DNA of 43,819 nucleotides from the NCBI GenBank assembly GCA_947589545.1, contig CANQBA010000029.1, forward strand, positions 1 to 43,819. The letters run 5' to 3'. The notes beneath the pieces were generated by a model. That model worked only from the letters and a program-made list of their open reading frames with translations. It made no database searches and had not been told where the DNA came from. Position numbers and translations under genes: made by a program. The stretch comes from an uncultured Oscillospiraceae bacterium. Its GTDB lineage: Bacteria; Bacillota; Clostridia; Oscillospirales; Oscillospiraceae. This document shows positions 35,985 to 43,819 of this stretch, piece after piece. How positions within the stretch are numbered: position 1 is the stretch's first letter; every line of letters starts with the position of its first letter.

Positions 35985-38126
35985 TTAAGGCGTCAAATCC
36001 GGCGGAGCTTCGCCCTCCGGTACGGTCACCTCAAAGCGAAGGGGCGTTTTGCCGGTGAGGGCGGCGGTGCGCTTATCCGGCTGGCCCGTGCCCAGGAAGA
36101 GGCGGAATTTCCCGCCATAGCGGCGGTTCCCCTCCCCGTCCACCACGGTGAAGGCCCGGGCGGGCAGAGGGATGGACACCGTGTCGTGGCCCCACACGGG
36201 CAGAAAGACGCGTTTTATGGCGCACAGGGAGGGATTGGGCGGGGAATCGGGGGAATCCAGCCGCTTGCAGTAGACCTGCAGGACCTCCCCGGTGTCCCGG
36301 GGGCCGCGGTTGCCGATGTCGGCCTCCAGGGTGAAGCCCTTTTGGGCGTCCCCCTTGAGGCGGGCGGAGCGGATGATCATGTTGCCGTAGGTGAGGCCGT
36401 AGCCAAAGGGATACTGAACGGGCTTTTGGAAATACCGGTACGTCCGGCCGGTCATGGCGTAGTCCTCAAAGGGGGGCAGATCCTCCGCCTGACGGTAGAA
36501 GGTGACGGGGAGCTTGCCGGAGGGGGACTGCTCCCCGAACAGGAGCTCCGCCGCGGCCCGTCCGCCCATGGAGCCGGGGTACCAGAGATCCAGGATGGCC
36601 CCGAAGTGCTTCTCGGCGAAGGTGAGATCCACAGCGCTCCCGGCCATCAGGCACAGGACGGTGGGCTTGCCGGCTTTGGCAACAAGCTCCATCAGCTCCC
36701 GCTGGACGCGGGGCAGCTCCAGGGTCTCCCTGTCGCCGGAGGCGGTGCTGTTGCCGGCGTCCCCCTCCTCGCCCTCCAGCGTCTCGTCCAGGCCCAGGAC
36801 CAGGATCACAACGTCGCTGGCCTGACACACCGCCGCCGCCTCGCTGAGACGGTCACCGCTTTTGGCCAGGCCCTCGGTTTTATCCCGGAAAAGGTCACAG
36901 CCCACGCCGGTGAGGATGCGGATGCCGCTGCCGTAGAGGTAGTCCTGAAGTCCCTCCTGGACGGTGATATACCGGGAGGCGGAGCCGTGATAGCTGCCTA
37001 AAAGCGCCCGGCGGCTGTCGGCGTTGGGGCCGATAACGCCCAGCGTTTTGATCTTCTCCCGGTCAAGGGGCAGGACGCCGTCGTTTTTCAGCAGGACGGC
37101 GCTCTCCAGGGCCGCTTTCCGCGCCAGATCCAGATGCTCCGGGGACTCCACCTCGGTGTAGGGGATGTTGTCCCAGCCGGTCTTGCCGAAAAGGCCCAGC
37201 ATGTAACGGGTGGTAAAGAGGCGCACACAGGCTTCCGTGATGGTGTCCTCCGAGACAAGGCCCCGCTCATATGCCTCCAGGATAAACTGGTAAGTACTGC
37301 CGCAGTTTAGGTCACACCCCCGGTTGACAGCCAGGGCCGCCGCGTCCACGGCGTTATCGCATACCCCGTGGCCGGTGAAGAAATCCTTAATGGCCCAGCA
37401 GTCGGAGAGGAAGTGGCCCTCAAAGCCCCACTCCCCCCGCAGCTTCTCCTGCAAGAAGGCGCTGGCGCAGGCAGGCTCGCCGTTGACCCGGTTGTAGGCG
37501 CCCATGACGGCCTCCACCTTCGCCTCACGAACCAATGCCTCGAAGGCGGGCAGGTACGTCTCCTCCAGGTCCTTTTTGGACACGCGGGCGTCGAAGCGGT
37601 GGCGCTCCCCCTCGGGGCCGGAGTGGACGGCGAAGTGCTTGGCGCAGGCGGCGGCAAGCATGGTGCCGCCCTGGGCGGGATCCGTGCCCTGCAAGCCCCG
37701 GACGAAGCCCACGCCCAGGCGGGCGGTGAGGTACGGATCCTCCCCGTACGTCTCCTGCCCCCGGCCCCAGCGGGGATCCCGGAAGATGTTGACGTTGGGC
37801 GACCAGAAGGTCAGGCCCTTATAGATGTCCCGGTCGCCAAAGCGGGACTGGACGTTGTATTTGGCCCGGGCCTCCCGGCCGATGGTCTCGCCGATCCGGC
37901 GCAAAAGGGCCTCGTCAAAGGTGGCCCCAAGGCCGATGGCCTGGGGGAACACCGTGGCGTTCCCGGCCCGGGCCACGCCGTGGAGGGCCTCGTTCCACCA
38001 GTTGTAGGCGGGGATCCGGAGGCGCTTGATGGCCGGGGCGTCGAAGCGCAGCTGGCTCGCCCGCTCCTCCAGGGTCATGCGCGCCACAAGGCGTTGGGCC
38101 CGCGCTCTCGCCTCCTTGCGCTTCAT
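35985..38126 (-). CDS. GH3-family beta-glycosidase, 713 aa
   Basis: A cytosolic family 3 glycoside hydrolase (no signal peptide) with the normal domain order: catalytic barrel (about 1-330), alpha/beta sandwich (about 345-560), and fibronectin-III-like domain (about 610-700). The nucleophile is D242 (FLSDCWAIKD). WWNEALHGVARAG near the start and KHFAVHSGPEGERHRF fit the beta-xylosidase/beta-glucosidase subgroup. The ATG overlaps the DUF1667 stop (ATGA), so this enzyme is tied to a glycerol-3-phosphate-type redox operon, an unusual partnership. Specificity for xylosides or glucosides cannot be decided from the sequence. Confidence 0.9.
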   Translation of the reverse strand: MKRKEARARAQRLVARMTLEERASQLRFDAPAIKRLRIPAYNWWNEALHGVARAGNATVFPQAIGLGATFDEALLRRIGETIGREARAKYNVQSRFGDRDIYKGLTFWSPNVNIFRDPRWGRGQETYGEDPYLTARLGVGFVRGLQGTDPAQGGTMLAAACAKHFAVHSGPEGERHRFDARVSKKDLEETYLPAFEALVREAKVEAVMGAYNRVNGEPACASAFLQEKLRGEWGFEGHFLSDCWAIKDFFTGHGVCDNAVDAAALAVNRGCDLNCGSTYQFILEAYERGLVSEDTITEACVRLFTTRYMLGLFGKTGWDNIPYTEVESPEHLDLARKAALESAVLLKNDGVLPLDREKIKTLGVIGPNADSRRALLGSYHGSASRYITVQEGLQDYLYGSGIRILTGVGCDLFRDKTEGLAKSGDRLSEAAAVCQASDVVILVLGLDETLEGEEGDAGNSTASGDRETLELPRVQRELMELVAKAGKPTVLCLMAGSAVDLTFAEKHFGAILDLWYPGSMGGRAAAELLFGEQSPSGKLPVTFYRQAEDLPPFEDYAMTGRTYRYFQKPVQYPFGYGLTYGNMIIRSARLKGDAQKGFTLEADIGNRGPRDTGEVLQVYCKRLDSPDSPPNPSLCAIKRVFLPVWGHDTVSIPLPARAFTVVDGEGNRRYGGKFRLFLGTGQPDKRTAALTGKTPLRFEVTVPEGEAPPDLTP

Positions 38127-38464
38127 AGGAGCTCCCTGGCGGCCACCACCGCCACGCCGGTGCCGCAGACGTCGTCGATCACCGTCTGGCCCACCTTCAC
38201 CGGCGCCGTGAGGGTGACGCGCCCGATGGCGTCCATCACCTCAAAAATTTTCTCCCTGGGCACCGGGGCGGCTGTCTTGACGGGACAGCGGGGATAGGCC
38301 GCGCCGGCGATCCGCACGGTGCTGGTGACCACGCGGGTGGGGTGAGTCAGCTCCGCCTTCGCGTAAGCGGCGCCCCGCGGGCAGAAATTCCCGGTGACGT
38401 TCAGGCTGTCGTCCACCTGCATGTGGCACCCTCTGGGACATACGATACAGATAAGCTCCCGCAT
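38123..38464 (-). CDS. DUF1667 iron-sulfur-type small protein, 113 aa
   Basis: The cysteines C6, C9, C13 (CIVCPRGC) and C28 (NFCPRG) form a metal- or cluster-binding pattern, with another in YPRCPVKT. The C-terminal part (VGQTVIDDVCGTGVAVVA) completes the DUF1667 family. These proteins regularly lie beside FAD oxidoreductases and anaerobic glycerol-3-phosphate dehydrogenases, and may pass electrons, as GlpC does (inference). The start lies 1 nt after the oxidoreductase stop and the stop overlaps the GH3 start. Confidence 0.85.
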   Translation of the reverse strand: MRELICIVCPRGCHMQVDDSLNVTGNFCPRGAAYAKAELTHPTRVVTSTVRIAGAAYPRCPVKTAAPVPREKIFEVMDAIGRVTLTAPVKVGQTVIDDVCGTGVAVVAARELL

Positions 38465-38465
38465 C

Positions 38466-39713
38466 TCACACCTCCCGAATTTCTACGGTGATCTCCCCGG
38501 CGACGCCCTCCAGGAGCTTCACGGGGACGGTTATATTCTCCATCTCGCCGGGGGCCAGCCTGTCCCGCTTGAAGCGGCAAAGCTCCCGCTCCCCGGCGGA
38601 GACAACGATCTCGCTTTTGCCGAAGATCCGGTTGACCCGGAAAAAGACGTTGAAGGATTTCTCCACATTTTGAGGCCGCACCCGCTGGGGGACGGTGCAG
38701 CTGACGCCGAAGCCGTTTTTCAGGGCGATATACTCCCCTGCCGCCGGGCCATGCAGGACATATTTTGCCGCCGCCGCGCCGGCGCGCCGGCTCTCGGCGC
38801 TGACGAAGTCCACCAGATCGTGGACGTGGGTCACGTTGCCGCAGGTGAAGATGCCGGGGACGGAGGTCTCCATGTTCTCATAGACCAGGGCCCCCTTGGT
38901 GCGGGGATCCATCACCACGCCGGCGCGCTCGGTGAGCTCGTTTTCCGGGATGAGGCCCACGGACAGCAGGAGCGTGTCGCAGTCGAAGACCATCTCCGTG
39001 CCGGGGATGGGCCTTCTGCTCTCGTCCACCCGGCTCACCACCACCTGTTCCACCCGGTCCTTCCCCCGGATCTCGGTGACGGTATGGCTCAGGTAGAGGG
39101 GGATATCGAAGTCCTGAAGGCACTGGACGATGTTGCGGGTGAGGCCGCCGGAGTAGGGCATCACCTCCACGCAGGCCAGCACCTTGGCCCCCTCCAGGGT
39201 CATGCGGCGGGCCATAATGAGGCCGATATCGCCGCTGCCCAGGATGACCACCCGTTTGCCGGGGAGCCAGCCCTCCACGTTCACGTACCGCTGGGCCGCG
39301 CCGGCGGTGTAGACCCCGGCGGGGCGTGTACCGGGGATGCCGATAGCCCCCCGGGTGCGCTCCCGGCACCCCATAGCCAGGATGACGCTTTTGGCCCGCT
39401 CGATCTTATACCCCGTGGCGGGGCCGGTCATATGCACCTGAAGGTCGGGCGTCACGTCCAGCACCATGGTGTCCGTGCGCACCTCCACCCCCGTCTTTGC
39501 GAGCATTTCAATGAACCGGTGGGCGTACTCGGGGCCGGTCAGCTCCTCCTTGAACCAGGTGAGGCCGAAGCCGTTGTGGATGCACTGGTTGAGGATGCCG
39601 CCCAGATCCCGGTCGCGCTCCACAATGAGGATGCGCCGCAGGCCGTTCTCCCAGGCCGCGCAGGCGGCGGCGAGGCCCGCCGGCCCGCCGCCCACCACGA
39701 TCAGCTCATACAT
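38466..39713 (-). CDS. NAD(P)/FAD-dependent oxidoreductase (GlpB-side partner), 415 aa
   Basis: This flavoprotein has two Rossmann folds. The FAD-binding GGGPAGLAAACAAWENG starts at residue 8, and a second nucleotide site GSGDIGLIMARRMTLEG is near 150. LGGILNQCIHNGFG carries a conserved Cys, and SVGLIPENELTE and IFTCGNVTHVHDLVDFV are typical of pyridine-nucleotide disulfide-type oxidoreductases. It lacks the CxxC disulfide motif of thioredoxin reductases. It overlaps the dehydrogenase-like gene upstream by 8 nt. In this family context it probably accepts electrons from the dehydrogenase and passes them on with the DUF1667 protein. Confidence 0.85.
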   Translation of the reverse strand: MYELIVVGGGPAGLAAACAAWENGLRRILIVERDRDLGGILNQCIHNGFGLTWFKEELTGPEYAHRFIEMLAKTGVEVRTDTMVLDVTPDLQVHMTGPATGYKIERAKSVILAMGCRERTRGAIGIPGTRPAGVYTAGAAQRYVNVEGWLPGKRVVILGSGDIGLIMARRMTLEGAKVLACVEVMPYSGGLTRNIVQCLQDFDIPLYLSHTVTEIRGKDRVEQVVVSRVDESRRPIPGTEMVFDCDTLLLSVGLIPENELTERAGVVMDPRTKGALVYENMETSVPGIFTCGNVTHVHDLVDFVSAESRRAGAAAAKYVLHGPAAGEYIALKNGFGVSCTVPQRVRPQNVEKSFNVFFRVNRIFGKSEIVVSAGERELCRFKRDRLAPGEMENITVPVKLLEGVAGEITVEIREV

Positions 39714-41142
39714 GCGCCGCGCCCCCTTTCGTCTCCTCCGTGAGGATGTTCATACCGGCTCTGTCCTTGACGATCTCACCGGGTGAGACTTTCAGCTCCC
39801 GGGAGAGGATCTCCACCACCCGCGGCGCGCAGAAGCCGCCCTGGCACCGGCCCATGCCGGCGTTGACGCGGCGCTTGACGCCGTCCACCGACACCGGCGG
39901 GATGGGGGCGCGCAGGCAGGCCAGGATCTCCCCCTCCGTCACCGTCTCGCACCGGCAGATCACCCGTCCGTAGGCGGGGTCGCGCTCCACCAGCGCCTGA
40001 CGCTCCGCCTCGGAAAGCTCCTTGAAGCGGACGCGGCGGCGCTCAAAAATAAACTTTTCCTTCTTCTCAAGGGCCAGTCCCTCCCCCGCCAGAAGCTCCA
40101 CGGCGTATTCGCCGATGGCGGGGGCCGAGGTGAGGCCCGGGGAGCAGATGCCTCCGAGATCCACAAAGCCGGGGGCGGCCACGCCGATGAGGAAGTCCTC
40201 CCGGCCCGTATTGGCCCGGATGCCGGCAAAGTTGCGGATGGATTTGGAGAAATCCACGGAGGGCACGGACAGCTTCGCCGTCTCACGGACGAAGTCAAGG
40301 CCCCGGGCCGTGGTGGCCAGGTCGTGCTTGTCCGAGCTCTCAGCGTTGGGGCCCACGATCAGGTTCCCGTGGACGGTGGGCGACACCAGAACGCCCTTGC
40401 CGCGCTGGGAGGGGCACTGGAAGACCACGGTGTTCACCCGCGTCCCCTCGGCCTTATCCAGCAGGTAATACTCCCCCCGGCTGGGCTTGACGTCAAAGCT
40501 GTGGGGGGCGGCCATATCGTGGACGGCGTCGGAGTCCACCCCGGCGGCGTTGACCACGTACCGTGTCTCGATATCCCCGGCATTCGTGTGGACGAGCCAG
40601 CCCTCCTCCCGCCTTTCAAGGCCGGTGACGGCGGTGTTGAGCCGGAGCTGAGCGCCGTTTTTCACCGCCGTTTCGGCGAAGGCCAGACACATCTCCCAGG
40701 GGGAGACGATGGCCGCCGTGGGCGCCCAGAGGGCCGCCAGGACGGTCTCCGCCAGCGCCGGCTCACGGGCTCTGGCCTCGTCCCCCGAGAGGATCGCAAG
40801 GCCGGGGACGCCGTTTTTGAGGCCCCGCTCCAAAAGCTCCCGGAGGGTATCGATCTCCCGCTCCGAAAAGGCCAGCACCATAGAGCCGCACTGCCGGTAG
40901 GGCACGTCCAGGGCGGCGCAGTACTCCTTTGCCAGCGCCGCGCCGCGCACGTTGAGGCGCGCCATCAGCGTGCCGGGTTTGGGGTCATATCCGGCGTGCA
41001 GAATAGCGGAATTGGCCTTGGTGGTTCCCACTGCCACGTCGTTTTCCCGCTCCAGGACGGTGATGTCCAGATCGTATCTTGAAAGCTCCATAGCCGCTGC
41101 GGCGCCGATGACGCCGCAGCCGATGATCACAACATCTGTCAA
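39706..41142 (-). CDS. glpA: FAD-dependent glycerol-3-phosphate dehydrogenase-like protein with Fer2_BFD domain, 478 aa
   Basis: A DAO-type flavoprotein. The FAD-binding IIGCGVIGAAAAMELSRYDL is at the start, followed by KANSAILHAGYD and a substrate domain (MAAPHSFDVKPSRGEYYLLD). The C-terminus has a [2Fe-2S] BFD domain (ICRCETVTEGEI and GRCQGGFCAPRV), as in GlpA-type anaerobic dehydrogenases. Glycerol-3-phosphate is the probable substrate; L-2-hydroxyglutarate or another 2-hydroxyacid is an alternative. The start is a TTG at 41142, 8 nt after AAGGAGG; a GTG at 41148 lies too close. It leads a four-gene operon. Confidence 0.8.
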   Translation of the reverse strand: MTDVVIIGCGVIGAAAAMELSRYDLDITVLERENDVAVGTTKANSAILHAGYDPKPGTLMARLNVRGAALAKEYCAALDVPYRQCGSMVLAFSEREIDTLRELLERGLKNGVPGLAILSGDEARAREPALAETVLAALWAPTAAIVSPWEMCLAFAETAVKNGAQLRLNTAVTGLERREEGWLVHTNAGDIETRYVVNAAGVDSDAVHDMAAPHSFDVKPSRGEYYLLDKAEGTRVNTVVFQCPSQRGKGVLVSPTVHGNLIVGPNAESSDKHDLATTARGLDFVRETAKLSVPSVDFSKSIRNFAGIRANTGREDFLIGVAAPGFVDLGGICSPGLTSAPAIGEYAVELLAGEGLALEKKEKFIFERRRVRFKELSEAERQALVERDPAYGRVICRCETVTEGEILACLRAPIPPVSVDGVKRRVNAGMGRCQGGFCAPRVVEILSRELKVSPGEIVKDRAGMNILTEETKGGAAHV

Positions 41143-41176
41143 ATCCACTGCCTCCTTCGTTAAAATACATAATAGT

Positions 41177-41205
41177 AGTATCCCTGTTTTGAGCCGTTTT
41201 GTCAA
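41177..41205 (-). promoter_or_regulatory. Promoter of the glpA-like operon
   Basis: TTGACA (plus-strand 41200-41205), 17-bp spacer, GATACT (plus-strand 41177-41182), 35 nt before the TTG start. It lies back-to-back with the promoter of the permuted GH3 gene at 41234-41262. Confidence 0.55.
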
Positions 41206-41233
41206 TAGTGAATTTGATCGTAGGAAGAAAAGA

Positions 41234-41262
41234 TTGCCAAACACGCGTCCTTGTGCTATGAT
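41234..41262 (+). promoter_or_regulatory. Promoter of the permuted GH3 gene
   Basis: TTGCCA (41234-41239), 17-bp spacer, TATGAT (41257-41262), 36 nt before the ATG at 41299. The two divergent promoters are 28 bp apart, so the GH3 and glpA units may be regulated together. Confidence 0.6.
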
Positions 41263-41298
41263 GGAGGCAGAATGTATTGCGCTGAAGGAGGGCTTTTG

Positions 41299-43716
41299 AT
41301 GGAAAAATACGAGCGTGAGCACCGGGAACGTGTACGGGAGCTGGCCGCCGGATGTGTGGTGCTGCTGCGTTCCGACGGCTCCTTCCCCCTGGAGGGGGCC
41401 TGCGACGTGGCGCTCTACGGCGGCGGCGCGCGCAGGACCGTCCCCGGCGGCACGGGCTCCGGGGAGGTGAACACGCGCTTTAACGTGTCCGTGGAGAAGG
41501 GGCTGGAGAAAGCGGGCTTTCACATCACCACCAAGGACTGGCTCACCCGGTACGATCAGGTCTATGAGGCCGCCCGGCGGCGGTTCGTCAGCGACATCCG
41601 CAAAAGGGCGCGGGCGGCCCATGTGAACGCCGTGTCCTTCGGCATGGGCGCGGTGATGCCCGAGCCGGAGTACCGCATCCCGCTGACCGGCGCGGGGGAT
41701 ACGGCCGTCTATGTGCTCTCGCGCAGCTCCGGCGAGGGGGCGGACAGAAGCCCCATCCCGGGGGACATCCTGCTCACCGAGACGGAGAAGCGGGACATCC
41801 TGTTCCTCCAGCAAAAATACAAACGCTTCCTGCTGGCGCTGAATGTGGGCGGCGTGGTGGATCTCTCCCCCCTGGCGGAGGTGAAAAATATCCTGCTGCT
41901 CTCGCAGCTGGGCTCCGTCACCGGCGAGGTGCTGGCGGATATCCTGCTGGGCAAGGCCGCGCCCTCCGGGCGTCTGGCCGCCACCTGGAGCGCCTGGGAG
42001 GACTACTGCCGGGAGGGCGAGTTCGGCGGCAGAAACGACACGCGCTACCGGGAGGGCATCTATGTGGGCTACCGGTATTTTGACGCGGTGGGCAAGGAGC
42101 CCCTGTTCCCCTTCGGGTACGGCCTCTCCTACACAAGCTTTTCCACGCAGATCGTCCAAACGGCTCTGGAGTGGGACACGGTGACGGTGACGGCGGAGAT
42201 CGAGAACACCGGCTCCCGGCCGGGGCGCGAGGTGCTGGAGGTCTATGTCTCCGTCCCCGCCGGCAGGCTGGATCAGCCGCCGAAGACCTTGGCGGCCTAC
42301 GCCAAGACGCGCACATTAAAGCCGGGGCAGGCGGAGACGGTGGCCGCCTCCTTCCGGCTTTCGGAGATCGCCTCCTTTGACGCGGAGCGCTCCGCCTGGG
42401 TGCTGGAGGCCGGGGATTACATCGTCCTGACGGGCCGGAACGCCCGGGAGGTGTCCCCCGCCGCCGTGGTGCGGCTCCCCCGGGAGGCGGTGACGCTGAA
42501 GGTCAGGGACGGCTTTGCCGGGGCCGGTTTTACCGATTGGAGGCCCGTGCCGCTCCCCAGGCCGGAGGTAGGTGAGCACGTACCCGTTCTGACGGCGGAC
42601 TGCGCTGTCATAGACGGCGGGCAGGTGAACTACCGGCGCGTGGTGGAGATCGAGCCGGCGGTAACGGCGCTGTCGGACGAGGAGCTGGCCTACTTGGGCA
42701 TCGGTTCCTTTGACCCCAAGGGCGGGATCATGAGCGTCATCGGCAATCAGGCCTCCGCCGTGGCCGGGGCCGCCGGACAGACCACCACGGCATTGACAGG
42801 CAAGGGCATCGGCTCCCTGGTGATGGCGGACGGCCCCGCGGGGCTGAGGCTGGCGCCGCGCTATTACCGGGACGCGGAGGGCGCTCACGGCCTGGGCGCG
42901 GGGATGCCGGAGAGCTTTTTGGAGTTTCTGCCCGCCCCCGCCAGGTCGGTGCTGAAGCTTCTGAACAGGCGGCCGCCCAAGGGCGCGGAGATCCGGGAGC
43001 AGTACGCCGTGTCCCTGCCCATCGGCACCGCCCTGGCCCAGAGCTGGGACACGGGCCTTTGCGAAGCCTGCGGCGACCTGGTGGGCAGTGAAATGGAGCG
43101 CTTCGGCGTCCATCTGTGGCTGGCTCCGGCGCTGAATCTGCACCGGGATATCCGCTGTGGGCGGAATTTTGAATATTACTCCGAGGATCCCCTGATCACC
43201 GGCCTGACGGCCGCCGCCGTCACCCGGGGCGTACAGCGGCATCCGGGACGGGGCGTCACCGTCAAGCACTTCGCCGCCAACAATCAGGAGACGAACCGCT
43301 ATAACTCCAACAGCCGGATCTCCCGGCGGGCGTTCCGGGAGATGTATCTTCGGGGGTTTGGGATCTGCGTGCGCAAGGCGCGGCCCAGGGCGGTGATGAC
43401 CTCCTACAATCTGGTGAACGGCGTCCACACCTCGGAGAGCCGGGAGCTTATCGAGGACGTCCTGCGGTGCGAATTCGGCTTTGACGGCATCGTCATGACA
43501 GACTGGGTCATCGCGGGACAGTCGGACGGCGCGTCCGTCCACCCCGGCGCCGCCAGCCCCCGGGTGGCAAACGCCGGCGGCGAGCTTTTCATGCCCGGCT
43601 CCCCCGCCGACTACAAGGCCCTGCTGGACGCCGTCAAGGAGGGCAAGATCCAGCGGGCGCAGCTCCTGCGAAACGCCTCCAGCCTTGTGCGGATGATCGA
43701 GGAGCTGATGGGATAA
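41299..43716 (+). CDS. Circularly permuted GH3 glycoside hydrolase, 805 aa
   Basis: The domain order is inverted compared with standard GH3 enzymes. The alpha/beta sandwich comes first (about 1-235, with ILLLSQLGSVTGEVLADILL and APSGRLAATW), then the fibronectin-III-like domain (about 285-390, PFGYGLSYTSFS at its start). The catalytic barrel is last (about 470-800): PAGLRLAPRYY, RCGRNFEYYSEDP, VKHFAANNQETNRY and the nucleophile D735 (GIVMTDW). No signal peptide is present. The ATG at 41299 has GAAGGAGGGCTTTTG upstream. The enzyme probably cleaves beta-glucosides inside the cell. It is unrelated by arrangement to the ordinary GH3 at 35985-38126. The gene ends with a strong terminator. Confidence 0.85.
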   Translation: MEKYEREHRERVRELAAGCVVLLRSDGSFPLEGACDVALYGGGARRTVPGGTGSGEVNTRFNVSVEKGLEKAGFHITTKDWLTRYDQVYEAARRRFVSDIRKRARAAHVNAVSFGMGAVMPEPEYRIPLTGAGDTAVYVLSRSSGEGADRSPIPGDILLTETEKRDILFLQQKYKRFLLALNVGGVVDLSPLAEVKNILLLSQLGSVTGEVLADILLGKAAPSGRLAATWSAWEDYCREGEFGGRNDTRYREGIYVGYRYFDAVGKEPLFPFGYGLSYTSFSTQIVQTALEWDTVTVTAEIENTGSRPGREVLEVYVSVPAGRLDQPPKTLAAYAKTRTLKPGQAETVAASFRLSEIASFDAERSAWVLEAGDYIVLTGRNAREVSPAAVVRLPREAVTLKVRDGFAGAGFTDWRPVPLPRPEVGEHVPVLTADCAVIDGGQVNYRRVVEIEPAVTALSDEELAYLGIGSFDPKGGIMSVIGNQASAVAGAAGQTTTALTGKGIGSLVMADGPAGLRLAPRYYRDAEGAHGLGAGMPESFLEFLPAPARSVLKLLNRRPPKGAEIREQYAVSLPIGTALAQSWDTGLCEACGDLVGSEMERFGVHLWLAPALNLHRDIRCGRNFEYYSEDPLITGLTAAAVTRGVQRHPGRGVTVKHFAANNQETNRYNSNSRISRRAFREMYLRGFGICVRKARPRAVMTSYNLVNGVHTSESRELIEDVLRCEFGFDGIVMTDWVIAGQSDGASVHPGAASPRVANAGGELFMPGSPADYKALLDAVKEGKIQRAQLLRNASSLVRMIEELMG

Positions 43717-43742
43717 GCGTTTTGACCCGTTAAAGCAACGAC

Positions 43743-43776
43743 AAGGGAGCTCCCCCGGCGGGGGAGCTCCCTTATT
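43743..43776 (+). terminator. Strong terminator after the permuted GH3 gene
   Basis: AAGGGAGCTCCCCC (43743-43756) pairs perfectly over 14 bp with GGGGGAGCTCCCTT (43760-43773) around GGC, followed by ATTTG. The remaining bases to 43819 hold nothing recognisable. Confidence 0.85.
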
Positions 43777-43819
43777 TGCGTTGTATGCTCGGGTTTTTTC
43801 GCTTTCTCAGCCCTCAAAG

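Noticed and set aside
41143-42159. N-terminal extension of the dehydrogenase-like gene (about 340 extra residues)
   Set aside because: The extension runs antisense through the permuted GH3 gene and the divergent promoters. A TTG behind AAGGAGG gives the usual family start.
1-43819. CRISPR array, rRNA operon or riboswitch
   Set aside because: I found no regularly spaced direct repeats with unique spacers, no rRNA-like sequence and no recognisable riboswitch core. The short palindromes found are isolated.

Overview
The window comes from a GC-rich Firmicute, most likely a gut Oscillospirales-type bacterium (inference). The signs are AGGAGG-type ribosome sites, sigma-A promoters of the TTGACA/TATAAT type, many glycoside hydrolases, DegV proteins, S-layer-homology and BspA-like repeats, and Clostridia-type phage genes. 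It has two halves: about 13.1 kb of decayed mobile DNA, then about 30 kb of intact chromosomal genes.

Bases 1-8.3 kb are the integrase end of a prophage. A leftward early operon (positions 5227 down to 212) is chained by ATGA or TAATG overlaps. It encodes a small XRE protein, a regulator with four tandem HTH domains, an antirepressor, small phage proteins, a broken PAPS-reductase-like gene, a lipoprotein and a SleB-type cell wall hydrolase. A CI-like repressor, a DUF4160 gene pair, a RelE-type toxin-antitoxin pair and a tyrosine integrase read rightward. Five of these genes carry frameshifts or nonsense codons. The element ends at 8240-8284 in the 3' part of a tRNA, probably tRNA-Pro(CGG), which is the attachment site. 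Bases 8.4-13.1 kb hold a second phage remnant: a bidirectional promoter with three operator-like repeats beside a ribbon-helix-helix gene, a second toxin-antitoxin pair with a frameshifted toxin, an early gene joined directly to tape-measure fragments, and an internally deleted 584-bp insertion sequence with 12-bp terminal repeats.

Bases 13.2-23 kb are rightward host genes. A galactoside operon (GH2 enzyme, GPH symporter, GH36 enzyme, DegV protein) is followed by an MFS transporter, a glycerophosphodiester phosphodiesterase and a second DegV protein.

Bases 23.1-34.4 kb hold three leftward transcription units: htrA plus a GldA/GldF/GldG-like ABC system and a DUF4340 protein; VTC, DUF4956 and a Cthe_2159-like surface protein; and a response regulator with its histidine kinase. 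All three promoters carry direct repeats with a TGAA core every 11 bp, starting 11 nt upstream of the -10 box. I read this as one self-regulated cell-envelope regulon of ten genes, the most interesting system in the window.

Bases 34.4-43.8 kb hold an S-layer/leucine-rich-repeat surface protein; an operon joining a glycerol-3-phosphate dehydrogenase-like protein, an FAD oxidoreductase, a DUF1667 protein and a GH3 glycosidase; and a divergent GH3 enzyme whose domains are circularly permuted.
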